Part shown: in pieces, positions 51,422 through 60,843 of the stretch
How the letters are laid out: the number at the start of each line of letters is the position of its first letter
Numbering within the stretch: the first letter of the stretch is position 1
Position numbers and translations under genes: made by a program
NCBI RefSeq assembly: GCF_002973525.1
Contig: NZ_PVEN01000001.1
Coordinates: 1-64,000 of the forward strand
Source: Paraburkholderia sp. BL21I4N1
GTDB lineage: Bacteria; Pseudomonadota; Gammaproteobacteria; Burkholderiales; Burkholderiaceae
Direction: 5' to 3'
DNA: 64,000 nt
Notes under the pieces: generated by a model
What the model was told of the DNA's origin: nothing
Seen by the model: the letters and a program-made list of their open reading frames with translations, nothing else
Database searches by the model: none

Positions 51422-52873
51422 TTGAAGAAAACCCTGGAACAGGCGCTCGCTCTGGCGTCGCCACGCATCCTGCCGCGTCGCACGACGCCGTTGAGCTTGC
51501 TGATTCATTTCAGCGTGCTTGCCTTGTGGGTGCTGCTGTTCGCGCGCGCCTTCTTTCTCAAAGGCGCGTTGGCGTGGTCCACTGGTATCGCCTACGTGTT
51601 GTACGACACGTTGCTGCTGGCGTTCGTCACGTGGAAATCGTTGCCGCTGATGCGGCGCACCGCGCCGCTCGAACCCGACTACGATCAGCGTGATTTGCCG
51701 GCCATGGGCGTGATCGTCGCTTCCCATAACGAGGCGAGTGTGCTGCCGGTGACGCTGGCCGCGTTGCTGCGGCAGACGCACGGTCCGGCGCAGATCGTGA
51801 TCGCCGACGACGGCTCCACCGACCACACCCGCGAGTTGCTGATCGAACGCTTCGGTTTGACGGCAGCCGCCGAGGGTGTGCTGAGCGCGCCGAGTTCGCT
51901 TTATCCGAACCTGTTCTGGCTGCGCGTGCCGCACGGCGGCAAGGCGCGCGCGCTGAACGCCGCGATCACGCTGATGACCACCGAAACGGTGATGACCGTC
52001 GACGCCGACACGCTGCTCGACGACGACGCCACCTACGCGATGCGCGCCGCGTTCGCGAGCGAGCCGAAGCTGGTCGCCGCCGCCGGCATTCTGGTGCCGG
52101 TCTGCGGCAAGACGGTGTCGGGCCGCGTGTTCCAGTGGTTCCAGACCTACGAGTACATGCGCAACTTCATCGCCCGTTTTGCGTGGATGCGCGCCGATAG
52201 TCTGCTGCTGATCTCGGGGGCGTTCGCTTCGTTCAGGCGCGACGCGCTGGTCGACGTGGGCGGTTTCGACCCGGCTTGTCTGGTCGAAGACTACGAACTG
52301 ATTCACCGGCTGCGCCGTTATTCGGTCGATCACGGCCTCGGCTGGGACGTGCGGGTGGTCGGCGAAGCGCATGCGCGCACCGATGCGCCGGATAACCTCG
52401 GCAGTTTTCTGCGGCAACGCCGCCGCTGGTTCGCGGGCTTTCTGCAAACGCAGTACTGGAACCGCGATATGACCGGCAATCCGCGTTACGGCACGCTCGG
52501 CATGCTGATGCTGCCGGTCAAGGCGATCGACACGATGCAGCCGATCTACGGGCTGACGGCGTTTGGCTTGCTGGTCGCGTTTCTATTCGGCGGCCATGGG
52601 GCGATCGTCATTTCGATCTTCAGCGTGATCGGCATCAAGACCGCGATCGATCTCGCGTTCTATCTGTGGAGCATTCATCTCTACCGCCGCTGGACCGGCG
52701 AGCGCAGCGGCTCCAGTCTGGGCATGGCGATGCTGGCGGCCGTGGCGGAGCCGTTCACGTTCCAGTTGGTGCGGCATGTGGGCGCAGCGCTCGGCTGGCT
52801 GCATTTCCTGCGCGGCGGCAGGTCATGGGGCGTGCAACGGCGCTCCGGGCTGGTCGCGCACGACGAAAGCTAG
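51422..52873 (+). CDS. Processive family-2 glycosyltransferase, membrane-bound
   Basis: A 483-residue inner-membrane glycosyltransferase with two N-terminal membrane helices, a GT2 domain at about 95-330 and three or four C-terminal helices. Motifs: GVIVASHNEASVLPVTLAAL, IADDGSTDHT, TVDADTLLDDDA, VEDYELIHRLRRY and QRRRWFAGF. These match PgaC/hyaluronan-synthase-like enzymes that polymerise and export a sugar chain. The start appears to be TTG at 51422, since no ATG or GTG lies in frame nearby. No polysaccharide genes surround it. Confidence 0.85.
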   Translation: MKKTLEQALALASPRILPRRTTPLSLLIHFSVLALWVLLFARAFFLKGALAWSTGIAYVLYDTLLLAFVTWKSLPLMRRTAPLEPDYDQRDLPAMGVIVASHNEASVLPVTLAALLRQTHGPAQIVIADDGSTDHTRELLIERFGLTAAAEGVLSAPSSLYPNLFWLRVPHGGKARALNAAITLMTTETVMTVDADTLLDDDATYAMRAAFASEPKLVAAAGILVPVCGKTVSGRVFQWFQTYEYMRNFIARFAWMRADSLLLISGAFASFRRDALVDVGGFDPACLVEDYELIHRLRRYSVDHGLGWDVRVVGEAHARTDAPDNLGSFLRQRRRWFAGFLQTQYWNRDMTGNPRYGTLGMLMLPVKAIDTMQPIYGLTAFGLLVAFLFGGHGAIVISIFSVIGIKTAIDLAFYLWSIHLYRRWTGERSGSSLGMAMLAAVAEPFTFQLVRHVGAALGWLHFLRGGRSWGVQRRSGLVAHDES

Positions 52874-53047
52874 CGGCCGTTTTTTTGGCGCGGTAGGGCG
52901 CGCTCGCCTCGCTGGACGGCCCGCCAGGGCGGCCCAGGGTGCGTCCGGGGACCCCGGTCGGGGCCCGCTTCGAGTAGACTGACGGGCGATGCCGCGCTGG
53001 TAATGAGGCGGCTACCTTCTATCCGCTCGTGCAAGGAGGCCCCACCT

Positions 53048-54292
53048 ATGCATGCTGTTCCCCCGCTCGAACAAGACACCGTCGAAGCAACGATCGATGC
53101 ACCGCCGGCTCATGGCGCATCGCCGAAAAGCGCGCATGCTGCCGCTGACGCACACACGCCGGACCAGGCCGCGAACGACGCGCCGGTCCGCGATCTGCGC
53201 CGCGTCGGTATTCACCCTGACTACTGGTATCCGCTCGCGTGGTCGCATGAAGTGAAGCGCGGCAAGACGCACGGTGTGACGTTCGCGGGCGAGCCGATCG
53301 TGCTGGCCCGCACGGAGACCGGCAAGGCGTTCGCGCTCGAAGACCGTTGCGCGCATCGGCAGGTGCCGTTGCATCAGGGCGTGGTGGAGGGCGAATCGAT
53401 TCGCTGCGGTTACCACGGCTGGACCTACGACTGCTCGGGCAAGTGCATCGACGTGCCGTATCTCGGCAAGGATCGTCTGCCCAACGGCGTGCGCGCTTAT
53501 CCGTGCCGCGAAGTGGAAGGGCTGATCTTCGTGTTTCCGGGCGATCCCGCGCTGGCCGACGAACGGCCGCTGCCGCCGCTCGGCTCGGTCTCCGACCCGA
53601 AGTACAAGACGCGCCGTTTCGGCCGTCCGGTGAATTGCCATTACTCGTTCATGCACGAGAACCTGATGGACATGAACCATCAGTTCCTGCACCGCCGTCA
53701 GATGGGGCAGATGCGGGCACGCTCGCTGGGCCGGCGGCGCGGCGACGGCTGGGTCGAGGTCGATTACACGTTTGCACGCATGGCGGGCCAGCAGCCGATC
53801 GGCGAAGCGATCGTGTTCGGCCAGAGTCGCAAGACCGGCGGCGACAATGACAAAGACGTCATGACGATCCGCACGCAGTATCCGTATCAGACGCTGCAGA
53901 TCCGCACGTCGGAGAACACGCTGGTCATGGACCTGTGGATCATCTATGTGCCGCTCGATCGCGAGCAGCGCACCAACCGCACGTTCGGCCTGCTGTCGAT
54001 CCGCAAACCGGGTATTCCCGGCGTGCTGAATCTCGCGTGGCCGCTGCTCGTGTGGTTCACCGAACGCATCTTCAAGGAAGACCGCGAGATCGTCGAAGCC
54101 GAACAACGCGCCCACGATTCGCAGGGCTCGGACTGGAATCACGAGGTGTTTCCGGTGATCAACGAATTGCGCGCGTTGTTGCGCGAGAGCGGTGCGCCGG
54201 ATCAGGTGGTGGGCGTCGGTACGGGCGACACATCCGTGATTCGCTTCTGGGATTCGCGTCACGACCGGCCGGACCGGGCTGCCACCGAATAA
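53048..54292 (+). CDS. Rieske 2Fe-2S oxygenase, alpha subunit (stand-alone)
   Basis: A 414-residue Rieske oxygenase. The 2Fe-2S site is Cys101/His103 and Cys120/His123 (RCAHRQVPLHQG, CGYHGWTYDCSG), and the iron site lies in ENLMDMNHQFLHRRQMG. A 45-residue Ala/Pro-rich N-terminal extension precedes the fold. AAGGAGG lies 8 bases before the start. No ferredoxin or reductase is encoded next to it, so it must borrow electrons from elsewhere. It resembles aromatic O-demethylase/oxygenase types. The substrate is unknown. Confidence 0.9.
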   Translation: MHAVPPLEQDTVEATIDAPPAHGASPKSAHAAADAHTPDQAANDAPVRDLRRVGIHPDYWYPLAWSHEVKRGKTHGVTFAGEPIVLARTETGKAFALEDRCAHRQVPLHQGVVEGESIRCGYHGWTYDCSGKCIDVPYLGKDRLPNGVRAYPCREVEGLIFVFPGDPALADERPLPPLGSVSDPKYKTRRFGRPVNCHYSFMHENLMDMNHQFLHRRQMGQMRARSLGRRRGDGWVEVDYTFARMAGQQPIGEAIVFGQSRKTGGDNDKDVMTIRTQYPYQTLQIRTSENTLVMDLWIIYVPLDREQRTNRTFGLLSIRKPGIPGVLNLAWPLLVWFTERIFKEDREIVEAEQRAHDSQGSDWNHEVFPVINELRALLRESGAPDQVVGVGTGDTSVIRFWDSRHDRPDRAATE

Positions 54293-54451
54293 CAGATATT
54301 TGAGTTTTTTCGCGCCGCCTGGGACCGTACAATCATCCGCGACGATGAGCGGCGAGCCGGGCGGCGGGGCGGCACAACACACATGCGCGGGGCGCGGGTT
54401 CATCGATCGGGAAAGCTACAAACATAAATAATCGCCTGAGAGGCTCGTTCG

Positions 54452-55441
54452 ATGAGTACCGAACTGCATACGGTTATGCCGGTTGTCGTATTCCTGGTGG
54501 GCCTCGCCGTCGTGGCGTGGGCGCTTGTGAAGGGCGGTCCCAAACCGCCGCCGCCGCTTGATTCGATCAACGCGCCTTTCAAGTCGATCGATACCTCCGA
54601 TTTACCCCCTCTGAAACGTTCCACCGCACGCGATAACACCGCGCTCGCCTATCGGCTCTATCCGAGCCGTGTCGCGAAGGCGCGCGGCAGCGTGGTGCTG
54701 ATTCACGGTTCATCGGCAAGTGGCGTGAGCATGCATACGCTGGCCAAGGCGCTCGCCGCGGCCGCTTACGACGTCTATGTGCCCGATGTACGCGGTCATG
54801 GCGAATCGGGCACGAAAGGCACGATCGCCTATATCGGCCAACTCGAAGACGACCTCAGCGATTTTCTCGACGAAGTGCAGCCTCGTGGGCCGCGCACGCT
54901 GGCTGGGTTTTCCGCGGGCGGTGGGTTCGTACTGCGCTATGCGGGCGATGCGCGGCAATTGGCCTTCGAGCGCTATGTGCTGCTTGCGCCGTTGCTTCAC
55001 CACAATGCGCCGAGTACGGTGCCCGGCGGCGGTGGCTGGGTCAGCGTGGGTATGCCACGCACTATCGTGCTGGTTCTGCTCAACAAACTGCGTATCACGG
55101 CGTTCAATCATCTGCACACGGTGGCTTTCGCGCTGGCGCCGCTGGCGGCGGCGAAACTCACGCCGCAGTACTCGTACAACCTCATGCAGAATTTCCGCCC
55201 GCACGACCACTACCGGGCCAATATTCGCGCGACGCGTCGGCCGCTTGAAGTACTGGTCGGCGCGAACGACGAAGCCTTTTATGCCGAAGCCTTCGCCGGT
55301 GATTTCGCCGACGCGGGGCGAGTGGTGCCGGTCACGATCGTGCCCGGTGTCGGGCATATCGGCCTCACGCTCGAACCCGCGGCGGTGGCCGAGATCGTGG
55401 CCGTCGTGTCGGAGCGCGCCAGCGAGGCAGCGGTTTCGTAG
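54452..55441 (+). CDS. Membrane-anchored alpha/beta hydrolase
   Basis: A 329-residue protein with one N-terminal membrane helix (about residues 9-27, VVVFLVGLAVVAWALV) and a lysophospholipase-like alpha/beta domain. The oxyanion motif is VVLIHGSSASGVSM, the nucleophile Ser154 in LAGFSAGGGFVL, and the His in VPGVGHIGLTLEP. It probably acts on esters or lipids at the inner membrane. It is a single gene with no obvious partners. Confidence 0.85.
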   Translation: MSTELHTVMPVVVFLVGLAVVAWALVKGGPKPPPPLDSINAPFKSIDTSDLPPLKRSTARDNTALAYRLYPSRVAKARGSVVLIHGSSASGVSMHTLAKALAAAAYDVYVPDVRGHGESGTKGTIAYIGQLEDDLSDFLDEVQPRGPRTLAGFSAGGGFVLRYAGDARQLAFERYVLLAPLLHHNAPSTVPGGGGWVSVGMPRTIVLVLLNKLRITAFNHLHTVAFALAPLAAAKLTPQYSYNLMQNFRPHDHYRANIRATRRPLEVLVGANDEAFYAEAFAGDFADAGRVVPVTIVPGVGHIGLTLEPAAVAEIVAVVSERASEAAVS

Positions 55442-55632
55442 CCGGTCTGTCCGCTGCCTTTGCGCCGCGTGGGGAATGAGTCCATCTCCGCTCGGTAGGC
55501 AATGAGCGGCCGTCGGGCGGCGATAATGGCATCTGACATGACATCTGATGCACGCGGGTTTGCGCTAAACGGCATGTGCCGGTCGCGGACCCGTGTACCA
55601 TTTCGCTTTTTCCGACTTTCAAGACCCTGCCC

Positions 55633-55749
55633 GTGACTTCGCAACACATCCCCACCGCATCGCGCAAATCCCTCACTCTGCTGCAATTGCTGGGCCTCAT
55701 CGGCGCCGCCGGCCTGATTGCCGCCATCGTACTGAACCAGTTCGTCTGA
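55633..55749 (+). CDS. Putative 38-residue single-pass membrane peptide
   Basis: A GTG-initiated frame encoding a short basic start (MTSQHIPTASRKS) and one hydrophobic helix (LLQLLGLIGAAGLIAAIVL), ending NQFV. Codon use is high-GC with the periodicity of real genes. There is no clear ribosome-binding site. It lies 107 bases upstream of the rubredoxin gene on the same strand. It could be a small conserved membrane protein. Confidence 0.45.
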   Translation: MTSQHIPTASRKSLTLLQLLGLIGAAGLIAAIVLNQFV

Positions 55750-55855
55750 CGCCGCCGCGACGTTTCAGCTCGACACTTCCGACCTATGCCGGTGCGTTCC
55801 CCGAGAAGTCTTCTCGCGGGACGCGCTGCCGGCTTCCTCGATATTTCGATTTGCC

Positions 55856-56266
55856 ATGTACAAGAAGGGCGTAGCCGTTGAAATCCAGTTTTCCGCCGAA
55901 CGGCTCAATGACGGCGCCGGCGATCCGTACTGGATCGATTTGACGCAGGCCGAGGCGCAGCAACTGCTGGAAAGCTTGCAGGCGCGCCTCGCCGGGGCAA
56001 GCGGCGGAACTGCCGCGCCGTTGGTGGTGAGTCTCGACGCGCCAGCGCATGCGCCCGTGGCGGACGTGCCGGTCGCCGACGCTCCAGCCTCGGTGGATGA
56101 CTTCAAACAATGGGTTTGCGTGATCTGCGGCTGGATCTACGACGAAGCCGCGGGCCTGCCGGAAGAAGACATCGCGCCGGGCACGCGCTGGGCGGATGTG
56201 CCGGCGGATTGGCGTTGCCCACTTTGCGACGTGGGCAAGGAAGATTTTGCGCTGGTCGAGTTTTGA
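55856..56266 (+). CDS. Rubredoxin with an N-terminal extension
   Basis: A 136-residue protein. Residues about 80-136 form a complete rubredoxin with its two iron-binding pairs, WVCVICGWIYDEAAG and WRCPLCDVGKEDF. The N-terminal 75 residues (EIQFSAERLNDGAGDPYWID and an Ala/Pro/Val linker) are not part of rubredoxin and look like a separate small domain plus linker. It carries single electrons in the cytoplasm; the partner enzyme is not evident nearby. Confidence 0.93.
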   Translation: MYKKGVAVEIQFSAERLNDGAGDPYWIDLTQAEAQQLLESLQARLAGASGGTAAPLVVSLDAPAHAPVADVPVADAPASVDDFKQWVCVICGWIYDEAAGLPEEDIAPGTRWADVPADWRCPLCDVGKEDFALVEF

Positions 56267-56312
56267 GTCTGCTCGACCGGCTGATTGATGATCCCCAGTA
56301 GCTAGCAACGCC

Positions 56313-56344
56313 ACGGCCCGGCCCGGCAGAACGCGCCGGGCCGT
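56313..56344. terminator. GC-rich hairpin between convergent genes
   Basis: ACGGCCCGGC (56313-56322) pairs perfectly with GCCGGGCCGT (56335-56344). It lies between the convergent rubredoxin and SDR genes, where a terminator is expected. There is no T-tract on either strand, so it may be a weak or Rho-assisted terminator. Confidence 0.45.
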
Positions 56345-56353
56345 CCAACAGCC

Positions 56354-57208
56354 TTAACCCGCCCCTTCCGGATAATCCGCGCCGACCGTGGCCGCTTCCC
56401 ACGCATCGAAATCGCCGCGCATGAAGTCGAGCTTCTTGCGCGCCAGTTCGAGCGCCATCTTCCCGAGCAGCAGGCGCAACGGCGGCGTATCCGACAGCGC
56501 GGCGTCGATAATCGCCTGCGCTGCACGTACCGGATCGCCCGCCTGTTTGCCGCTGCGTGCTTCGGTCTGCTTGCGGCGCTCGCCAGCCGTGCTCGCATAA
56601 TCGTCGATCAGCGTGGCGGACTGTTTGATCGACGGTCCCGCCCAGTTCGTGCGGAACGGTCCCGGCTCGACGATCAGCACGCCGATGCCGAGCGGCTTCA
56701 CCTCCGCCGCCAGCGACTCCGACAAACCCTCCACCGCGTACTTGGTGGCGTGGTAATAGCCGGTCGCCGCGAAACTCGTCAGGCCGCCAATCGACGACAC
56801 GTTGACGATCAGTCCGCCGCGTTGTTCACGCATGATCGGCAGGACGGCCTTCGTCATGTCGACCAGGCCGAACACGTTGGTCTCGAACATCGCGCGGACT
56901 TCGGTGTCTTCGCCTTCTTCCACCGCGGCCAGATAGCCATAGCCCGCGTTGTTGACCAGCGCGTCGATGCGACCGAAACGCTGCTTCGCCTGCTTGACCA
57001 CGTCTTCGACCTGCGCGAGGTTCGTCACGTCGAGCGGCAACACCAGCGCGCGGTCGCCGTGCGCTTCGGCAATATCTTTCACTTTCGACGCGTCGCGCGC
57101 CGTGACTACCGCGCGCCAGCCGCGCTCCAGCACCAGCTTCGCGAGTTCACGGCCGAAGCCGGTGGAACAGCCTGTGATCAGCCAGACGGGATTGTCTCGG
57201 TTCATCAT
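56354..57208 (-). CDS. SDR-family oxidoreductase
   Basis: A 284-residue classical SDR with LITGCSTGFGRELAKL for cofactor binding, NNAGYG, and catalytic Tyr/Lys in GYYHATKYAVEG. The STGFG variant is typical of the retinol-dehydrogenase-like group used for many unspecified substrates. GGAG lies 8 bases before the ATG at 57208. It is monocistronic, with a 263-base gap to the next gene. Confidence 0.88.
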   Translation of the reverse strand: MMNRDNPVWLITGCSTGFGRELAKLVLERGWRAVVTARDASKVKDIAEAHGDRALVLPLDVTNLAQVEDVVKQAKQRFGRIDALVNNAGYGYLAAVEEGEDTEVRAMFETNVFGLVDMTKAVLPIMREQRGGLIVNVSSIGGLTSFAATGYYHATKYAVEGLSESLAAEVKPLGIGVLIVEPGPFRTNWAGPSIKQSATLIDDYASTAGERRKQTEARSGKQAGDPVRAAQAIIDAALSDTPPLRLLLGKMALELARKKLDFMRGDFDAWEAATVGADYPEGAG

Positions 57209-57471
57209 TTGGGAAACTCCGGTTGATGGTCTACGACCTACTGGGAACACTTCGTACGGCGCGAATGCGCAATCCAGGCGCGAGGTCACGTCCGCAGTCG
57301 GTTTGCTACGTCAATTAGCGTGAAGCGTGCCCGGTCTGATTGCCGGGTGGATCGGCGTGGGTTCGCGCGCTGCGAACGGCCGTGTGCTGAGAAGGGACCT
57401 AACGCGCCTTGCCTGCCACGAGGGCGATCGAGGCGGCGTGTCTCGTATGCGTCGCGGGCCGGACCACGGCG

Positions 57472-58401
57472 TTATGGCTGCTTGCGTCCGGTGTGACTTT
57501 TCAATTGTAGCCGCAGCGCGGCGGCCTCGCTTTGCAGCGCTTCGACGAACGCACCGGCGAGCGGATGACTCGGCCGATGCTCAGGATGCACCACGCTCAC
57601 GCGAAACGGCAGCGACACGGCGAGCGGGCGGATATGCAACTGCCGGCCCACGAAGTCGAGCGCGGTCAGCGGATTGACGATCGCCACGCCGAGCCCTTGC
57701 CGCACGAAACCGCACACGGACACGGCGGTGGGCGTTTCGACAATCTGACGGCGCGCGATATCGGCATGAGCGAAGGCTTCGTCGATCTGAATCCGGTACG
57801 GATCGCTCGACGACAAGCTGATGAACGGCTGATTCGCGAGGTCCTTCAACGCGATCACGCGCTTGGCCAGCAGTGGATGCCCGTCGGGCAGCACGCAGAC
57901 CTCGTCCACTTCGAGCAAGGGTGTCAGACGGGTGCCGGCCGGCGGCGCGCCGTGCTCGGTGAGGCCGAGGTCGTAGCGCTGTGCCGTGAGCCATTCTTCG
58001 AGGAAGGGCGATTCCCGCGTGGCGATCGACAGACTCGCGTCAGGTTGCGCGTCGTGAAAGCGTTTCGACGCGCCCGGCAGGATGGAATGTGAAAACGCGG
58101 GCAATGCGATGAGGGAAAGCTGCCCGCCCTGGAATTCGCGCAGGCTCGCCGCCGTGGACGCCACCCGTTCGAGCCCGACATACGCGCGCTTGATTTCATC
58201 GAACAGCGTCAACGCCGACAACGTGGGACGCAGCCGCCCATGCACGCGTTCGAACAACGCGAAACCGATGCTCTGCTCCATGCGCGCCAGTTCGCGGCTC
58301 ACGGTGGGCTGCGAGGTAAAGAGCATCTCGGCGGCGCGGGTGACGCTGCCCGCCGTCATCAGAGCGCGGAAGACTTCGATATGCCGGTGGGTGAGCGCCA
58401 T
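57472..58401 (-). CDS. LysR-family regulator divergent from lysA
   Basis: A 309-residue LysR regulator: winged helix at 1-62 (GSVTRAAEMLFTSQPTVSRE, ALFERVHGRLRPT) and an effector domain. The start MALTHRHIEVFRALMTAGSV closely resembles E. coli LysR, which activates lysA in response to diaminopimelate. The divergent neighbour here is a diaminopimelate decarboxylase gene, so the same role is likely. The frame continues upstream to 58482 without support. Confidence 0.88.
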   Translation of the reverse strand: MALTHRHIEVFRALMTAGSVTRAAEMLFTSQPTVSRELARMEQSIGFALFERVHGRLRPTLSALTLFDEIKRAYVGLERVASTAASLREFQGGQLSLIALPAFSHSILPGASKRFHDAQPDASLSIATRESPFLEEWLTAQRYDLGLTEHGAPPAGTRLTPLLEVDEVCVLPDGHPLLAKRVIALKDLANQPFISLSSSDPYRIQIDEAFAHADIARRQIVETPTAVSVCGFVRQGLGVAIVNPLTALDFVGRQLHIRPLAVSLPFRVSVVHPEHRPSHPLAGAFVEALQSEAAALRLQLKSHTGRKQP

Positions 58402-58512
58402 GATGGGTATATCAGGAATGAATGGATCGGCGAATAATCGGTATTTTACTGAATGTCGACTTCTCCGCATCATGTCACGCATGCCAACGCTTAAGCATCG
58501 AGAGCCGGGAAC

Positions 58513-59757
58513 GTGACGCTATTCAATCCGCTACAACTTGTCGAACTTGCCCAGCAGCACGGCACACCGCTGTGGGTCTATGACGCCGACGTGATCCGTC
58601 AACGCATCGCCGAACTGCGCAGTTTCGACGTGATTCGCTACGCGCAGAAAGCGTGTTCGAATCTGCACATTCTGAAACTGATGCGCGACACTGGGGTGAT
58701 GGTCGACGCGGTGTCTCACGGCGAGATCGCACGCAGTCTAGCTGCGGGATTTACACCGAACGGCGATCCGGAAGGCGTGGTTTTTACGGCGGATCTGATC
58801 GATCGCACGACACTCGCCACCGTGCTCGAGCATCGCATCACGGTCAATGCCGGGTCGCTCGACATGCTCGAACGCGTGGGCCGACATGCGCCCGAAGGTC
58901 ATCGCGTGTGGCTGCGGATCAACCCCGGTTTCGGCCACGGACATAGCAACAAGACCAACACGGGCGGCGAACACAGTAAGCACGGTATCTGGCTCGATGA
59001 AGTGCCGAAGGCGCTGGGGATCGTGCGTCGTTATCGGTTGAAGCTGGTTGGACTGCACATGCATATCGGCTCGGGCGTCGATTATGGGCATCTGTCGCGG
59101 GTTTGCGATGCGATGGTCGAGGCAGTCAAAGGCCTGCAAGGCCACGATATCGAAGCGATCTCGGCCGGTGGCGGATTGTCGGTGCCGTACAGGAATGGCG
59201 ACCCGCGTATCGACATCGAGCATTACTTCCGGTTGTGGGACGCGGCGCGCCGGCGGATCGAGGCGCATGTCGGGCATCGCGTCAGGCTTGAAATCGAACC
59301 GGGACGTTTCCTGGTCGCCGAAGCGGGCGTGCTGGTTGCCGAGGTGCATGCGTTGAATCGGCGTCCATCGCGGCAGTTTGCTTTGGTCGACGCCGGATTC
59401 AACGATCTGATGCGACCGTCGCTTTACGGCAGTCATCATGAGATGACGGTGCTGAAACGCGACGGGACGCCGAGCGATGCCGCGCTCGACGCGTTCGCCG
59501 TGGCCGGCCCGCTCTGCGAAGCCGGCGATGTCTTCACGCAGGCGGAGGGCGGCATAGTCCTGAACCGGTCGATGCCCACGCCGGAGATCGGTGACTTTGT
59601 CGTATTTCAGAATGCGGGCGCGTACGGCGCGGCGATGTCATCGAACTACAACAGCCGGCCGCTTGCGCCCGAAGTGCTGCTCGAAAACGGCCAGCCGCGT
59701 GTGATCCGGCGGCGCCAAACTCTCGACGAGTTGATCGCGCTCGAAACGATCGGTTGA
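58513..59757 (+). CDS. lysA: Diaminopimelate decarboxylase
   Basis: A 414-residue fold-type-III PLP enzyme catalysing the last step of lysine synthesis. The PLP lysine is in RYAQKACSNLHIL. The glycine-rich phosphate-binding loop is SAGGGLSVPY, with LEIEPGRFLV and the later GPLCEAGDVFTQ (cysteine of the neighbouring subunit) also present. The start is GTG at 58513 with GGGAA close by. Burkholderiales usually have another lysA elsewhere, so this LysR-controlled copy may be a paralogue. Confidence 0.9.
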   Translation: MTLFNPLQLVELAQQHGTPLWVYDADVIRQRIAELRSFDVIRYAQKACSNLHILKLMRDTGVMVDAVSHGEIARSLAAGFTPNGDPEGVVFTADLIDRTTLATVLEHRITVNAGSLDMLERVGRHAPEGHRVWLRINPGFGHGHSNKTNTGGEHSKHGIWLDEVPKALGIVRRYRLKLVGLHMHIGSGVDYGHLSRVCDAMVEAVKGLQGHDIEAISAGGGLSVPYRNGDPRIDIEHYFRLWDAARRRIEAHVGHRVRLEIEPGRFLVAEAGVLVAEVHALNRRPSRQFALVDAGFNDLMRPSLYGSHHEMTVLKRDGTPSDAALDAFAVAGPLCEAGDVFTQAEGGIVLNRSMPTPEIGDFVVFQNAGAYGAAMSSNYNSRPLAPEVLLENGQPRVIRRRQTLDELIALETIG

Positions 59758-59801
59758 CTCGGCCGTAAGCGCCGACGCGCCGCGCCGCATCGAGCACATG
59801 A

Positions 59802-60722
59802 CTAACGCGCCCGCACGGTGCGCGTGTACGAGGCGATCATGGTGGCGAGTTCCTGCGCCGCAGGCGTAAGCGGAATCGCTGCGCGCTGCAGCAGGCAGAC
59901 GTTCTGATCCACCGCCCGCTCGCGTAAGGGAATCACGGTGAGCGTGCTGGCGAATGGCCCGCGCGTGGCCACGGCCGATGCTTCCAGCGACAGGCAATCC
60001 GTTGCCCCGACCAGATGCAAGGTCTCGTACAGCCCCTCGATCGTCGCGATGATGGTTGGCGGCGGCAAGCCGTGGCTGTCGAGCAGATGATGCAGACGGC
60101 TGACCTGCGGGTCGTCCGTGAGATTCGGCGAACGCGTGGCGACCCACGTGCAATCGACCAGCTCGGCCAGCGACGTCGCGCCCGCTTTCGGATGCCCTTT
60201 GCGGCACACCACCACCGGATCGGACGGATAAAGCGGCGTGACCGACAGATCGGCGGTATCGGTTTGCTTCGACACGAGTGCGACCGCAAAATCCAGTGTG
60301 CCTTCGCGAATCATCGAGATCATCATCCGCGAGGTGCCGGTGCGCAGATGCACCGCGACCCGCTCGAAGCGCGTACGAAATTGCGTCAACACCGGCGCGA
60401 GCGCGTCGACGAGTGGTTCCGTGGTCATGCCGAAGGTCACTTCGCCGACGTAATCGCCGCGCAATTGCTGCACTTCCTGCTCGGCGCGCTCGCATTCGCC
60501 GATGATTGTGCCGGCCCGCTGTAGCAAGCGCTGACCGAGCGCGGTCAACGCAATACCGCGATTTGTGCGAGTGAACAGCGTGGCGCCGAGGACCGATTCG
60601 AGGTTCTGCAACTGCTGCGTGATACCGCTCTGCGCAATGCCGAGCGCTCGCGACGCCGCGCGGATGCTGCCGTGCTCGGCCACCGCCGTGAACGCGCGCA
60701 ACTGGGAGATCGTCAACGCCAT
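59802..60722 (-). CDS. LysR-family regulator next to an amino-acid uptake gene
   Basis: A 306-residue LysR protein: winged helix at 1-60 (GSIRAASRALGIAQSGITQQ, TLFTRTNRGIALTALG), effector domain at about 90-300. It is of the TsaR/CbbR-like general type. It converges with lysA and is divergent from the periplasmic binding protein (60844), which it probably controls. Upstream in-frame starts at 60758 and 60788 are possible, but the helix-turn-helix begins right after 60722. Confidence 0.88.
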   Translation of the reverse strand: MALTISQLRAFTAVAEHGSIRAASRALGIAQSGITQQLQNLESVLGATLFTRTNRGIALTALGQRLLQRAGTIIGECERAEQEVQQLRGDYVGEVTFGMTTEPLVDALAPVLTQFRTRFERVAVHLRTGTSRMMISMIREGTLDFAVALVSKQTDTADLSVTPLYPSDPVVVCRKGHPKAGATSLAELVDCTWVATRSPNLTDDPQVSRLHHLLDSHGLPPPTIIATIEGLYETLHLVGATDCLSLEASAVATRGPFASTLTVIPLRERAVDQNVCLLQRAAIPLTPAAQELATMIASYTRTVRAR

Positions 60723-60843
60723 GGCGGTTCGGGTCTTGTGATCGGTAAAAGTGATCATGATAGCCTGAACGGGACTTCTTTGAAGCACGAGCGCGGCATA
60801 GGATAGGGCTGTCGTTCTCCGCCCACTTCACACTCCGTCTCCC

